9,591 nt of DNA from Clostridia bacterium (GTDB lineage Bacteria > Aerophobota > Aerophobia > Aerophobales > AE-B3A): contig JAUWRC010000047.1 of the NCBI GenBank assembly GCA_030610745.1, forward strand, positions 1-9,591, read 5' to 3'. Of the stretch, positions 1-7,921 are shown one piece after another (position 1 is the first letter of the stretch; each line of letters begins with the position of its first letter). The notes beneath the pieces were generated by a model. The model saw only the letters and a list, made by a program, of their open reading frames with translations, ran no database searches and was not told the origin of the DNA. A program made the translations under genes and the position numbers.

Positions 1-2
1 AA

Positions 3-656
3 ATAAGAATAAGACTGAGTTCTCTAGAACCTCACCTTCTTTCTCCAGAACTGATAGACTTTATGGCCCAGTCTCCCTGGATATGTCCTCACTTTCATCT
101 TCCATTACAAAGCGGAGATGAAGAGATACTTAAGGCCATGGAAAGAAGATATACTCCTCATCAATATAAAGAGCTGGTAAGAAAAATCAGAGAAAAAATT
201 CCCTCCATAGCCATCACCAGCGATGTTATGGTAGGTTTTCCCGGGGAGGAAGAATCACATTTTAATAATACCTATCATTTTCTCCAAGATTTGGGATTTA
301 GCCGACTCCACATATTCAGGTTCTCCCCTCGCCCAGGAACTAAAGCCTATTCTATGGGGCCCCGGGTAGATGAGAAAACAAAAAAGCGAAGAAGTAAGTT
401 GTTAAGAAATCTAGCAAAGAATCTTTCTCGGGATTTTATCTCTCAATTTCTAGGCAAAATCTTAAGAGTACTGGTAGAGGAAAAAAGAGACTCTGCAACC
501 GGCTTACTCACAGGCTATACAGACAACTATATCCGAGTTCTCCTGGAGGGGGAAGAAGAGCTAAAAAATAAGCTAGTCAAGGTAAAATTGACAAAAGTAA
601 AAGATGGACGGGCTATGGCATATTGTCGGATGAATCCGACCGCTACTAGACGCTAG
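3..656 (+). CDS. mtaB: tRNA threonylcarbamoyladenosine methylthiotransferase MtaB, C-terminal part (5' truncated by window edge)
   Basis: The frame is open to the left edge (codons from position 3), so the ATG at 63 is an internal Met and the true start lies outside the window. About 217 residues are present, ending at TAG 654-656. They cover the end of the radical-SAM domain, with the family signatures RLSSLEP, HFHLPLQSGDEEILKAM and TSDVMVGFPGE, followed by FSPRPGT and a C-terminal TRAM-like RNA-binding segment starting near FLGKILRVLVEE. The [4Fe-4S] CxxxCxxC motif would be upstream and is not seen. MtaB adds a methylthio group to t6A37 of ANN-decoding tRNAs, giving ms2t6A, in the cytoplasm. 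The pattern CPHFHLPLQSG and the downstream spacing fit MtaB better than MiaB or RimO, but that choice is by motif memory. The last residues (NPTATRR) are encoded by a heptamer repeat and look like a non-native tail. hisD follows after 33 nt. Confidence 0.9.
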   Translation: MRIRLSSLEPHLLSPELIDFMAQSPWICPHFHLPLQSGDEEILKAMERRYTPHQYKELVRKIREKIPSIAITSDVMVGFPGEEESHFNNTYHFLQDLGFSRLHIFRFSPRPGTKAYSMGPRVDEKTKKRRSKLLRNLAKNLSRDFISQFLGKILRVLVEEKRDSATGLLTGYTDNYIRVLLEGEEELKNKLVKVKLTKVKDGRAMAYCRMNPTATRR

Positions 657-668
657 ACGCTATACGCT
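648..668 (+). repeat. Heptamer tandem repeat, unit AGACGCT, three copies
   Basis: Units lie at 648-654 (AGACGCT), 655-661 (AGACGCT) and 662-668 (ATACGCT, one mismatch), followed by AG and preceded by a degenerate CGCTACT. The array overlaps the last codons and the stop of mtaB and ends just before the hisD ribosome binding site. Because the unit is 7 nt and contains TAG across the unit boundary, each copy moves the stop into a new frame. No hairpin potential is seen. It is probably a small minisatellite or slippage product. Confidence 0.75.
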
Positions 669-689
669 AGAAAAAAGGTGAGGGGGTAA

Positions 690-2003
690 ATGAAGCAGCC
701 CAAAAGAGTAAAGGATTTAAATAAAGATGAGCGGAAGAGGATATTAGAAAGATCAACTTCAAGGGCGGAGGAGGTCCTTTCGGCAGTCATTCCCATAATA
801 AAAAAAGTCAAAGAGGGTGGTGGCAGAGCACTGGTAAAATTCACCGCCAAATTTGATAAAGTTAATTTAATCCCTCAGGATTTCATCGTTAGCAAAGAAA
901 AAATAGAGGCTGCCTACAAGAAAACTAGTTCAGATGTTCTGGCATCACTTAAGAGGATGCGAGATCAGGTACAGGATTTTCACCAGCATCAGATAAGGAA
1001 AGAATGGTCTGTTGATAAGTTCGCTAATAAAGGTGAGGGTAAGTACCAACTGGGAGAGAAGTTTATTCCCATCCAGCGGGTGGGTGTATATGTTCCCGGG
1101 GGCAGGGCTAGCTATCCCTCTACGGCAATAATGGCTGTAGTTCCGGCAAAAATAGCTGGCGTCAGCCAGATAATCCTGGCCAGCCCTCCCCGAGAAGGTA
1201 GCCAGATGGCTGATGTGGTGATGGTAGCGGCTGATATAGCTGGAGCTGATCTTTTAATCAATATAGGTGGGGTACAGGCTGTGGCTGCCTTAGCCTACGG
1301 TACATCTACCATTCCTAAAGTAGATATGATAGTAGGCCCGGGCAATGCTTATGTTAATGCAGCTAAGGCCTATCTCTCTAGTTTAGGAAAGGTAGCCATA
1401 GATTCTCCTGCCGGACCGAGTGAAATTCTTATCCTTGCTGATGAGGCTGCTAATCCTTCCTACATTACCAGAGATATGCTCTCTCAGGTAGAACATGCTG
1501 AAGATAACTCGGCTGTTTTAGTAACAACCTCAAAAAAGCTAGCCGACAAAGTCTATCAATACCTAGAGAGCGAAGTTGATAAATGCCTTAGAAAAAGAAT
1601 AATTAAAAAATCTTTGGAGGATTACGGAGCTATTCTCATAGCTGACAGCCTCGCCGAGGCTATCCAGTTTGCCAATGAATTCGCCCCCGAACATCTGGAG
1701 ATAATGACCGAGGAACCTCGCGAGGTTCTCAAGGAGATAAGGAATGCTGGTTCGGTCTTTCTTGGTGATTTTTCACCTGTGGCTGCCGGGGATTATTTAA
1801 CAGGAACTAACCATATCCTGCCCACGGGAGGCTCAGCGAAAAGGTTTTCCGGGCTTTCTGTAGAAACCTTCCTTAAGAAAATGACCTTTCAATCTCTATC
1901 AAAAAAGGCTCTGAATCTCATGAGCGAAGATATCGCTCGCCTTGCCTCCCTCGAAGGCCCCTATAATGAGCACATCCGCTCAGTCAAAGCAAGAGAGGAA
2001 TAA
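690..2003 (+). CDS. hisD: Histidinol dehydrogenase
   Basis: This is a complete 437-residue protein, the usual length for the family. HisD is a Zn-dependent cytosolic homodimer that oxidises L-histidinol to L-histidine with two NAD+, the last two steps of histidine synthesis. Expected ligands and catalytic residues are visible: Q266 and H269 in SQVEHAEDN, D368 in AAGDYLTGTNH and H428 in GPYNEHIR as Zn ligands, and E334-H335 in FAPEHLE as the catalytic pair. Their spacing matches E. coli HisD (Q259, H262, E326, H327, D360, H419). The family signature VGVYVPGG (131-138) and the nucleotide-site loop VGPGNAYVNAAK (215-226) are also present. ATG at 690 is preceded by the G-rich ribosome site GGTGAGGGGG (678-685 core). 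It is probably in an operon with mtaB. No other his gene is in the window, so the pathway is scattered or the rest lies elsewhere. It converges with the PorV-like gene, the stops being 3 nt apart, and no terminator is evident between them. Confidence 0.97.
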   Translation: MKQPKRVKDLNKDERKRILERSTSRAEEVLSAVIPIIKKVKEGGGRALVKFTAKFDKVNLIPQDFIVSKEKIEAAYKKTSSDVLASLKRMRDQVQDFHQHQIRKEWSVDKFANKGEGKYQLGEKFIPIQRVGVYVPGGRASYPSTAIMAVVPAKIAGVSQIILASPPREGSQMADVVMVAADIAGADLLINIGGVQAVAALAYGTSTIPKVDMIVGPGNAYVNAAKAYLSSLGKVAIDSPAGPSEILILADEAANPSYITRDMLSQVEHAEDNSAVLVTTSKKLADKVYQYLESEVDKCLRKRIIKKSLEDYGAILIADSLAEAIQFANEFAPEHLEIMTEEPREVLKEIRNAGSVFLGDFSPVAAGDYLTGTNHILPTGGSAKRFSGLSVETFLKKMTFQSLSKKALNLMSEDIARLASLEGPYNEHIRSVKAREE

Positions 2004-2006
2004 ATA

Positions 2007-3035
2007 TCAAAACCTCATCCCAAAAGAAACCCTATGAGTACTTCCTAATTCCCCATAAGGAACATAGGCATAGTCAAGCTGAATCTTATCTTTCTTAAAG
2101 CCTATTCCTGCCGTAAAACCAGCTCCAATATCCTGATTTGTTTTATACCCAGCCCTTAAGGCTATAATATCCCATATCCACCATTCAGCTCCAGCACAGA
2201 AGTACATCTTGTTCTCGGTAGGCTTTGCTAAATCCATAGCCAGAGTTAAGGATTTTCGCTTAAAGGCTAGACCTCCTTTTATAATAAAAGGTAAAGGATC
2301 GTTTCCTAAGTTAGTACCTATATTTTGGAAAGCTACTCCCAGGGTAAGAAACTCACTAACTTCAAATAAGCCGCCCAGGCTAGCCAGAAAGGCAGTTTTT
2401 GAATCACCAGCAATAGTATCTTGAACTATTCCTCCGCTTAATCCAAATATATATTTATCGCCAAACTCCCTCGCGTATCCTAGAGAGAGACTGAAATCAG
2501 AGGCTCCAAAGGATCCTGTAAGATTGCCAGCCTCATCTCTCTCTTCTATATCTCCCATGCTTAAATAGTTTATTGCTCCCCCTAACGCTCCTTTTGCTAG
2601 AGGAAAACCTATGCCTGCATAACCATGACTTATTTCAGCAAACCACATATTATATGTTGCTGAAAGTTGACGCTCTTTTATTTTAATAAGTCCAGCGGGA
2701 TTCCAGTAAAGAGCGGTTGGATTATCTGCAATAGCAGTAAAAGCATCACCCATAGCACTGGCTCTTGCTCCTACTCCTATCTTTAAGAAACTAGCTGCTG
2801 TAGTTCCCGGCCCTGCAGCATAACAGTTGAAATTCAAAACAAGAACCAGAACACTACCTATTATAACATTTATAAGGTAAATATTCACTAAAGTACGTAT
2901 ACTACTGTCATTGCGAGGAGTTCTGAAAGTCTTCAGAACGACGTGGCAATCTCTGATGAAGACTGAGATTACTTTGCTTACGCTCGCAATGACACGGGGT
3001 CCACTGAGCATTTTCTTTATAAGTATCTTTTTCAT
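2007..3035 (-). CDS. PorV/PorQ-family outer-membrane beta-barrel protein with palindromic repeat in its N-terminal coding region
   Basis: The reading frame encodes 342 residues from ATG at 3035. The mature part starts around AAGPGTTAASFLKIGVGARASAMGDAFTA and continues with DNPTALYWNPAGL. This is the hallmark N-terminus of the PorV/PorQ (UPF0164, FadL-like) family, followed by alternating amphipathic strands and a terminal aromatic residue (VSFGMRF) typical of barrel insertion. PorV in Bacteroidota is an outer-membrane partner of the type IX secretion translocon SprA and of cargo transfer. Here a SprA-like gene is divergent, 164 nt away. The hydrophobic signal core is at residues about 52-70 (INVIIGSVLVLVLNFN), followed by CYAAG. 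Residues about 14-44 are encoded by a palindromic repeat (2906-2994), which separates MKKILIKKML from the hydrophobic core and gives an unusually long N-region. An alternative start is GTG at 2888, giving a normal signal peptide and 293 residues, but no clear ribosome site precedes it. Upstream of 3035 there is only a weak GAAAG. Family assignment is confident; the start is not. Confidence 0.85.
   Translation of the reverse strand: MKKILIKKMLSGPRVIASVSKVISVFIRDCHVVLKTFRTPRNDSSIRTLVNIYLINVIIGSVLVLVLNFNCYAAGPGTTAASFLKIGVGARASAMGDAFTAIADNPTALYWNPAGLIKIKERQLSATYNMWFAEISHGYAGIGFPLAKGALGGAINYLSMGDIEERDEAGNLTGSFGASDFSLSLGYAREFGDKYIFGLSGGIVQDTIAGDSKTAFLASLGGLFEVSEFLTLGVAFQNIGTNLGNDPLPFIIKGGLAFKRKSLTLAMDLAKPTENKMYFCAGAEWWIWDIIALRAGYKTNQDIGAGFTAGIGFKKDKIQLDYAYVPYGELGSTHRVSFGMRF
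2906..2994. repeat. 89-bp palindromic repeat (tgtcattgcgag family, MITE/RPE-like) inside a coding region
   Basis: The ends are perfect 12-bp inverted repeats: TGTCATTGCGAG at 2906-2917 and CTCGCAATGACA at 2983-2994. Inside is a perfect 8-bp hairpin, GTTCTGAA (2920-2927) and TTCAGAAC (2932-2939) around a 4-nt loop, and a second one, AATCTC (2948-2953) with GAGATT (2965-2970). The internal GACGTGGCAATCTC is typical of a palindromic element dispersed in many bacterial genomes and resembles rickettsial palindromic elements, which also enter genes in frame. It has no stop in the PorV-like frame. No clear target-site duplication was found at its borders. Probably a non-autonomous element, inserted after the gene arose. 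Confidence 0.85.
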
Positions 3036-3082
3036 TTCTTATTCTTTCGACAAGTACTTTTTTCCTGTTTATAAGTATTTAT

Positions 3083-3110
3083 ACTATAACAAATATCTAC
3101 AAAAAATCAA
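3083..3110 (-). promoter_or_regulatory. Candidate sigma70-like promoter for the PorV-like gene
   Basis: On the minus strand a TTGATT box (plus-strand 3105-3110) is separated by 16 nt from TATAGT (plus-strand 3083-3088), about 48 nt before the ATG at 3035. Two mismatches in the -35 box and one in the -10 box make this a moderate match in an AT-rich stretch, so chance is possible. Confidence 0.4.
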
Positions 3111-3149
3111 GAAAATCTTTCATTTAAGAAAAATGTCCTTCGGCATTTC

Positions 3150-3178
3150 TTGATTACTTTTCTCATTTTCTGTATCAT
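3150..3178 (+). promoter_or_regulatory. Candidate sigma70-like promoter for the SprA-like gene
   Basis: TTGATT (3150-3155), a 17-nt spacer, then TATCAT (3173-3178), placed so that transcription would start about 15 nt before the TTG start codon. A small stem, AAATG-t-CC (3131-3138) with GGCATTT (3142-3148), lies just upstream and touches the -35 box; it could be a leftover hairpin or an operator. The divergent arrangement with the PorV-like promoter suggests shared control. The match is moderate. Confidence 0.4.
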
Positions 3179-3199
3179 AGGAGCACAGGAGGAGAGAAG

Positions 3200-6100
3200 T
3201 TGATAAAATCAGGGATTAGAGTTTTGTTGATTTTAAGCCTGGTTTTTTGTTTTGTTGTGCCGGTGGTAGGGGAGGCAGTGGAAGGAACGGAAGCTAATGG
3301 GGAAATAGCTGAGACTATTATCGTTCTTGCTGAAGAGAATACCGCTGAGGAAACCGCCGATACAGAAAATTTTTTTGAAAAGCTCCATCTAAAGATTTTT
3401 GGCCGAAAGCTGATAGGGGTAAAGTATAAGAGTATCCATTATTTAGGGGCTCCGGGGGCGCAGCCTAAGCCTCCTACCTCAGAGACAGATATTGAGCAGG
3501 AGCTCCAGGTTAAAGTAGAAGGAGGGCTGGGGGAGAAGATTCTGGCAAATGTGGACTATGATGATACCGCCCCTCGGACAGAGCAGCAGAGGATTTCCTT
3601 AAGGTATGAAGGTGGGGAGGATGAGATTATCAAGGAAGCGGCTGTTGGTGATCTTCAATTAGGTTTGCCGCGCACAGAATTCTTAAGTTATAACAGGAGT
3701 CTTTTTGGAGCCAGGGCAAAGCTCGGGCTGGGTAAATTCAGTCTCACAGGAATAGGAGCTATAACCAAGGGGATTTTAGAGACCAAGACCTTTACGGGAA
3801 AAATCAGCTTTGAGAGAAAAAATATTCTTGATACAGCCTATTTAAAGAGAAAATATTATCGGATTTATTTTGCTCCTGGCCATCTTCCTCTTACTTTAGG
3901 TAGTGCCCAGGTCTATATCGACGACCAGGATGGAACTAACAATGAGACCTCACTTGAAATGACAGTGACAGGGGAGGGAGTGGATTCTTATACTGGCTAT
4001 TTTGATAAGCAATACCCCGGAGAGGATTATCTTCTTGATTATAGTCAAGGAGTGATAAATTTTTGCCGAGGTATAAAGGAGAACTTTGTTATAGCCGTCT
4101 CCTACCGGGATAAAGATGGAAACAGGCATCCAGAGACGGGTTATCGGATGCTCAAAAAGGCTCAAGAAGACTCATATGCTCAATACGAGCTTAAGAATTA
4201 TTACTATTTAGGTTCAGGTAAGATTCAAAGGGATGGTTTTCTTTTGCGTATCCTTGATTTAAGCGGCACGGATGTAACCTCGAATTATGAATTTACAGTA
4301 GACTATCAGCTCGGCATTTTGAAGTTTACTTCACCTTTGCCTTTTCCTTTTCTTCCTTTTCCCGATGCCTACCCTCCATCTTCTAGCCATAAGTACACCA
4401 TTTATGTTGAGTATAGTCACGCATTAGATGCCTATATTCTCCGACCTGATATCGTTCCAGGAAGTGAGAGTGTCTATATAAATGGAAAGAAGCTAACTAA
4501 AGATATAGATTACTTAATTGATTATTCCTCAGGTTTTTTGAGTTTTCTTGAACCAAGCCAGATAACCGAAGCTACCCAGATAAAAGTTGATTATGAGTGG
4601 ATGCCTTTTGCCGGAGGCAAAGGGGTAATCTGGGGAGCACGGCTAGAATTCACTCCTAATGAGAAACTTTCTCTGGGGTCTACTTTTCTTTCTCAGGCTG
4701 CTTTTTCTCTTTCAAGGGTTCCTTCTCTTGATTCTGCTCCCTCTTCTGGGCAGGCGCTGGGGCTGGATGCCCAGTATGATTTCTCTTTGAATCCCCTTCA
4801 CTTATCTTTCTCCGCAGAATTGGGGAAAAGCACTCGTAATCCCAATACTTTTGGCAAAGCCATGATAGAAAATTTTGAATCTACCAAAGTCACTGATGAA
4901 TTATCTATGGATAAAGATACCTGGCAGCTTGGTGCTAGGCCAGATACACAGGAATGGATAAAGAGGGATGAGATAGAAATCTCTAGCGAGGCCCTTGCCG
5001 GAAGTGAGATTAATCCTGACTGGAGCAGTGAGGAGAGAACCATTTCAGTTCTGAGCTATAGCTTTTCTCCTTCCAGTAATTGGGATAGTATCGTCTATCC
5101 TATTTCTTCGGCAGGAAGAGATTACAGCCAGAGAAAGTTTCTGGAACTCTGGATTAAAGGGGAGGAAGGAGGTGAGTTTCTTACTCTTGACCTGGGAGTG
5201 GTAAGCGAGGATGCTGATGGGGATGGTATTTTTGATACAGAGGATGAAAATGGTGATGGAAGGCTTAATCCGGGAGAGGATACAGGAATTGACCTGGGGG
5301 GAAGGCTTATAGGAGCGGGTAATGGCAAATTGGATACCGAAGATTCAGATGGTAATGGAGTGCTGGATACCCTTGAAGAAAATTACGCTCGTTATGACTG
5401 GAGCATAGAGCCAGATTTAGAAATAGATTGGGTTGGCTGGAAGAAAATTACTCTTCCTCTGGAAAATGCTGCCAATACTAATTGGGATAATGTCAAATCC
5501 GGGGTTAAACATCTTCGCCTCTGGATAAAAGGGGAAGAGCCAGGAACTCTTAAATTTGCCTTGATAGGTATCTCTGGAGACCGCTGGCAGGAAAGCGAGA
5601 GTATTGAGGTTAAAGCAGTGAATAATGAGGATGATCCAGAATATAATCCCTTTACTGATGAGGGTTTCCGAGAGTATTATGAGGCGATGTATGGCTCTAG
5701 CCAGACTGGGGAAGGGAAATGGAAAAAAGAAGGAGCTCTTTACCTGGGCCTTCCTTCGGCAGGGCAGGGATGGGTGGAACAAACTTTTGTTAAGTCTTAT
5801 GACTACAGCGATTATGAAACTATAAATTTTTGGATTTTTGGAGATGGAAAGGGAGAAAATTTCTATTTACGCATTGGCGCAAATGTGAATGAAACAGGAA
5901 ACTATTACCAGAAAGAAGTCCCTATTGGATGGAATGGGTGGCAGATGCTCAGTGTTCCTCTGGCAGAGCTTTCCAGGTCGGGAAATCCCTCCTTTAAGAA
6001 TATTAAGCAGCTGCGGGCTGGGATAAAAGATGCATCGGGCCCGGTGGAAATCTACTTAAATGATATTTTCCTTTCCGAGGTCAAGGAAAAAGAGGGTCTG

Positions 6101-7777
6101 GCCAAAAGTATAAGTTTAAAAGGAGTTCTGGGAGAATCTTTCTCTTTTACTGGCCAATATAAAGAGGTAGAAGATACATTTTCTACTATAGGTAATCCTT
6201 CTCCTCAAGGCTTGCAATTAAGTCGCCTGGGAGTAAATTTTTCTCCAGTGAAGTGGGCTCCTTTGTCTTACCACTGGAGCAAAAAAGAGGCGTTAGGTGA
6301 TTTGATTCTAGAAACTGGAGAGGCAGAGAAGACAGTTGAGGAAAAAAGCGAGTATGAGCTAGCCTTTCTCCCTTCTTCTTCATCCTCTTCATCTTTTTGG
6401 CCCCGGGCAAACCTTAAAATCCAGAATATCCTCACCAGTTATCCATCTCGAGAGGAGAAAAAAAGAGAGAGAACCTGGGGGCTCTCTCTTGAATACAAAA
6501 ATCCTTTTTCTTTCCCGCTTCTGCCTACTTTCATTCAAACTAGCTATGAGGGAGGAGAAAGGGAGTATTGGAATGGAATAGAAACAGGGAAGGAGGAAAT
6601 AAAGAGATGGCAAATCAGTCTTCCTTTCCAGCTTTTAAAAAACTTAAGTCTCAAGCCCGTTTATACCGAGAAAAGTACAGACGAGTTCAAAGGCGGCGGG
6701 AAGAGACCTAAATTAAGAGAAAAGAGTCTTTCTCTTAGCTCTCAGGCTAGTTTTTTCCACCTTTCTCCCTCTATTAGCTTTCAAGGCGGATATAAGGAAG
6801 ATAATTTCTCTTGGGAGGACCCAGATAAAAGAAATATATTCACTGAGGCTAAATTTTCCTTTACTCTACCTTTGGAAGCAGGAGCCTTTTTCTCAAAATC
6901 AGGCCTTTTAAAGAGCTTAAAACTATACGGTAGGTATGAGGTGGCAAACCAGAGATTTTATGAGGATACTACTACTTTTCTTGACCTGGGCTCGGGATTA
7001 GGACTAGCTGAACTTGATTTAAAAGATGGGAAGACAAAGCTAATTCTGGAAAAAGAAAATTTCAGCTTAAGAGAAAGATGGCAGCCTTTTAATTTTCTTT
7101 CTCTTGCCTCTGACTACAGCCGCGAGAAAAGAAAAGAGATAAGAGAAGGAACAGCTTACACAGTAGGGGTAAGGATCTGGCCCAGTCTTGATCTTAGCTT
7201 TGACCTCAATAAAATACCTTCTTCCATAGGTAGAGTTTCTCGTCGCTTATTTACTAGTTCCCAACTCATAGCTGGATATACTCAGAAGACAACCATCAAG
7301 GAAGGTATATCCTCCAGAAAGACTCATCAGCCTTCTTTAATCTGGAGGGGAAGATTCAAAGGGTCTGGAGACCTCGGCCTTACCCTTAGCTATAAATCTA
7401 CGGGGGGTGAGGAGACTTATTTTAGCCAGGGAACCACTTCCAGGGACTTTTCCTCTTCTTATGAGGCAAAGCTCGACTGCTTCACTCTTTTCCCTGAGGG
7501 AGCTAGAATTCCTTTTCTGGCTCGCATTATAGATTTCAAAAATAAAATTTACCTTAGCCTCGGCTTTAATCTTGGGACAAAGAAAAGAGAACTTACTCTG
7601 GGCAGAGTAGATGAAGATACTCAAAACTGGAAGCTCTTTACAGGGATGGAATATAAGGTGCATGATAATGTTCAGCTCAGGCTGGGATTAGAAGGAGGGT
7701 ATCTGGAGGATAAAGTCAGGGCAGGAGAGAATCATTATTTCTGGGGCGGCTCAGCCCGAGTGGAAATAAGGTTTTAA
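3200..7777 (+). CDS. Large SprA-like outer-membrane beta-barrel protein with calcium-loop and jelly-roll-like inserts
   Basis: This 1525-residue protein starts at TTG (3200), 7 nt after a strong AGGAGG (3187-3192). It has a signal peptide (residues 1-25, hydrophobic core VLLILSLVFCFVVPVV). Residues about 60-480 are beta-rich and hold three copies of a [D/N]YxxDYxxGxxxF motif: GEDYLLDYSQGVINF (274-288), SNYEFTVDYQLGILKF (361-376) and DIDYLIDYSSGFLSF (435-449). This pattern resembles the SprA/Sov translocon family. Residues 671-729 contain acidic DxDxDG loops (DADGDGIFDTEDENGDG, DSDGNGVLDTLEE) like EF-hand or thrombospondin-3 calcium sites. They interrupt a jelly-roll-like region with a duplicated LWIKGEE motif (about 650 and 773); a related domain follows near 845-960 (INFWIFGDGKGENFYLRIG). 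Residues about 965-1525 are long amphipathic strands ending in VEIRF, a typical barrel C-terminus. Bacteroidota SprA is about 2400 residues, so this is a shorter relative at best. The divergent PorV-like gene supports a secretion-channel role, but that is inference. It could instead be a surface-layer or nutrient-uptake barrel. Confidence 0.75.
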   Translation: MIKSGIRVLLILSLVFCFVVPVVGEAVEGTEANGEIAETIIVLAEENTAEETADTENFFEKLHLKIFGRKLIGVKYKSIHYLGAPGAQPKPPTSETDIEQELQVKVEGGLGEKILANVDYDDTAPRTEQQRISLRYEGGEDEIIKEAAVGDLQLGLPRTEFLSYNRSLFGARAKLGLGKFSLTGIGAITKGILETKTFTGKISFERKNILDTAYLKRKYYRIYFAPGHLPLTLGSAQVYIDDQDGTNNETSLEMTVTGEGVDSYTGYFDKQYPGEDYLLDYSQGVINFCRGIKENFVIAVSYRDKDGNRHPETGYRMLKKAQEDSYAQYELKNYYYLGSGKIQRDGFLLRILDLSGTDVTSNYEFTVDYQLGILKFTSPLPFPFLPFPDAYPPSSSHKYTIYVEYSHALDAYILRPDIVPGSESVYINGKKLTKDIDYLIDYSSGFLSFLEPSQITEATQIKVDYEWMPFAGGKGVIWGARLEFTPNEKLSLGSTFLSQAAFSLSRVPSLDSAPSSGQALGLDAQYDFSLNPLHLSFSAELGKSTRNPNTFGKAMIENFESTKVTDELSMDKDTWQLGARPDTQEWIKRDEIEISSEALAGSEINPDWSSEERTISVLSYSFSPSSNWDSIVYPISSAGRDYSQRKFLELWIKGEEGGEFLTLDLGVVSEDADGDGIFDTEDENGDGRLNPGEDTGIDLGGRLIGAGNGKLDTEDSDGNGVLDTLEENYARYDWSIEPDLEIDWVGWKKITLPLENAANTNWDNVKSGVKHLRLWIKGEEPGTLKFALIGISGDRWQESESIEVKAVNNEDDPEYNPFTDEGFREYYEAMYGSSQTGEGKWKKEGALYLGLPSAGQGWVEQTFVKSYDYSDYETINFWIFGDGKGENFYLRIGANVNETGNYYQKEVPIGWNGWQMLSVPLAELSRSGNPSFKNIKQLRAGIKDASGPVEIYLNDIFLSEVKEKEGLAKSISLKGVLGESFSFTGQYKEVEDTFSTIGNPSPQGLQLSRLGVNFSPVKWAPLSYHWSKKEALGDLILETGEAEKTVEEKSEYELAFLPSSSSSSSFWPRANLKIQNILTSYPSREEKKRERTWGLSLEYKNPFSFPLLPTFIQTSYEGGEREYWNGIETGKEEIKRWQISLPFQLLKNLSLKPVYTEKSTDEFKGGGKRPKLREKSLSLSSQASFFHLSPSISFQGGYKEDNFSWEDPDKRNIFTEAKFSFTLPLEAGAFFSKSGLLKSLKLYGRYEVANQRFYEDTTTFLDLGSGLGLAELDLKDGKTKLILEKENFSLRERWQPFNFLSLASDYSREKRKEIREGTAYTVGVRIWPSLDLSFDLNKIPSSIGRVSRRLFTSSQLIAGYTQKTTIKEGISSRKTHQPSLIWRGRFKGSGDLGLTLSYKSTGGEETYFSQGTTSRDFSSSYEAKLDCFTLFPEGARIPFLARIIDFKNKIYLSLGFNLGTKKRELTLGRVDEDTQNWKLFTGMEYKVHDNVQLRLGLEGGYLEDKVRAGENHYFWGGSARVEIRF

Positions 7778-7778
7778 C

Positions 7779-7842
7779 GGAGGATGCGTGAAGTAAGAAA
7801 TTCCTGAAAATCTGGTAAAATCTTACTAATCATGAATCCTCC
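7779..7842 (+). other. Long imperfect hairpin just after the SprA-like stop codon
   Basis: GGAGGAT (7779-7785) pairs with ATCCTCC (7836-7842). After one G-A mismatch, CGTGA (7787-7791) pairs with TCATG (7830-7834), including one G-U pair. After a 2-nt bulge, AGTAAG (7792-7797) pairs with CTTACT (7822-7827). The loop is 24 nt. It begins 1 nt after the stop at 7775-7777. There is no T-run after it, so it is not a standard intrinsic terminator. It could be a 3' mRNA stabiliser, a weak terminator or a decayed palindromic element. Confidence 0.5.
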
Positions 7843-7921
7843 ATTGGAAATTACCATAAAAAGCGAATTGCCTATTCAATGTTATTATAGGCAAAATAAG
7901 AAATGAGTTAATAAATTTACG

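Noticed and set aside
653..850. 65-codon minus-strand frame over the start of hisD
   Set aside because: It is antisense to hisD and the heptamer repeat with no family features.
3131..3148. Small stem AAATG-t-CC / GGCATTT between the divergent promoters
   Set aside because: A 7-bp stem with one bulge and a 3-nt loop; it could be an operator or a terminator but nothing separates it from chance, so it is only mentioned with the promoter.
2911..3153. Plus-strand 80-codon open frame across the palindromic repeat and the divergent promoter region
   Set aside because: It lies antisense to the PorV-like N-terminus, consists partly of repeat sequence and has no recognisable domain or good ribosome site.
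7870..7892. GCCTAT...ATAGGC inverted repeat with an 11-nt loop
   Set aside because: A 6-bp stem in AT-rich DNA without the GTTRRRY and RYYYAAC boxes is too weak for an attC or attI call, and no T-run supports a terminator.
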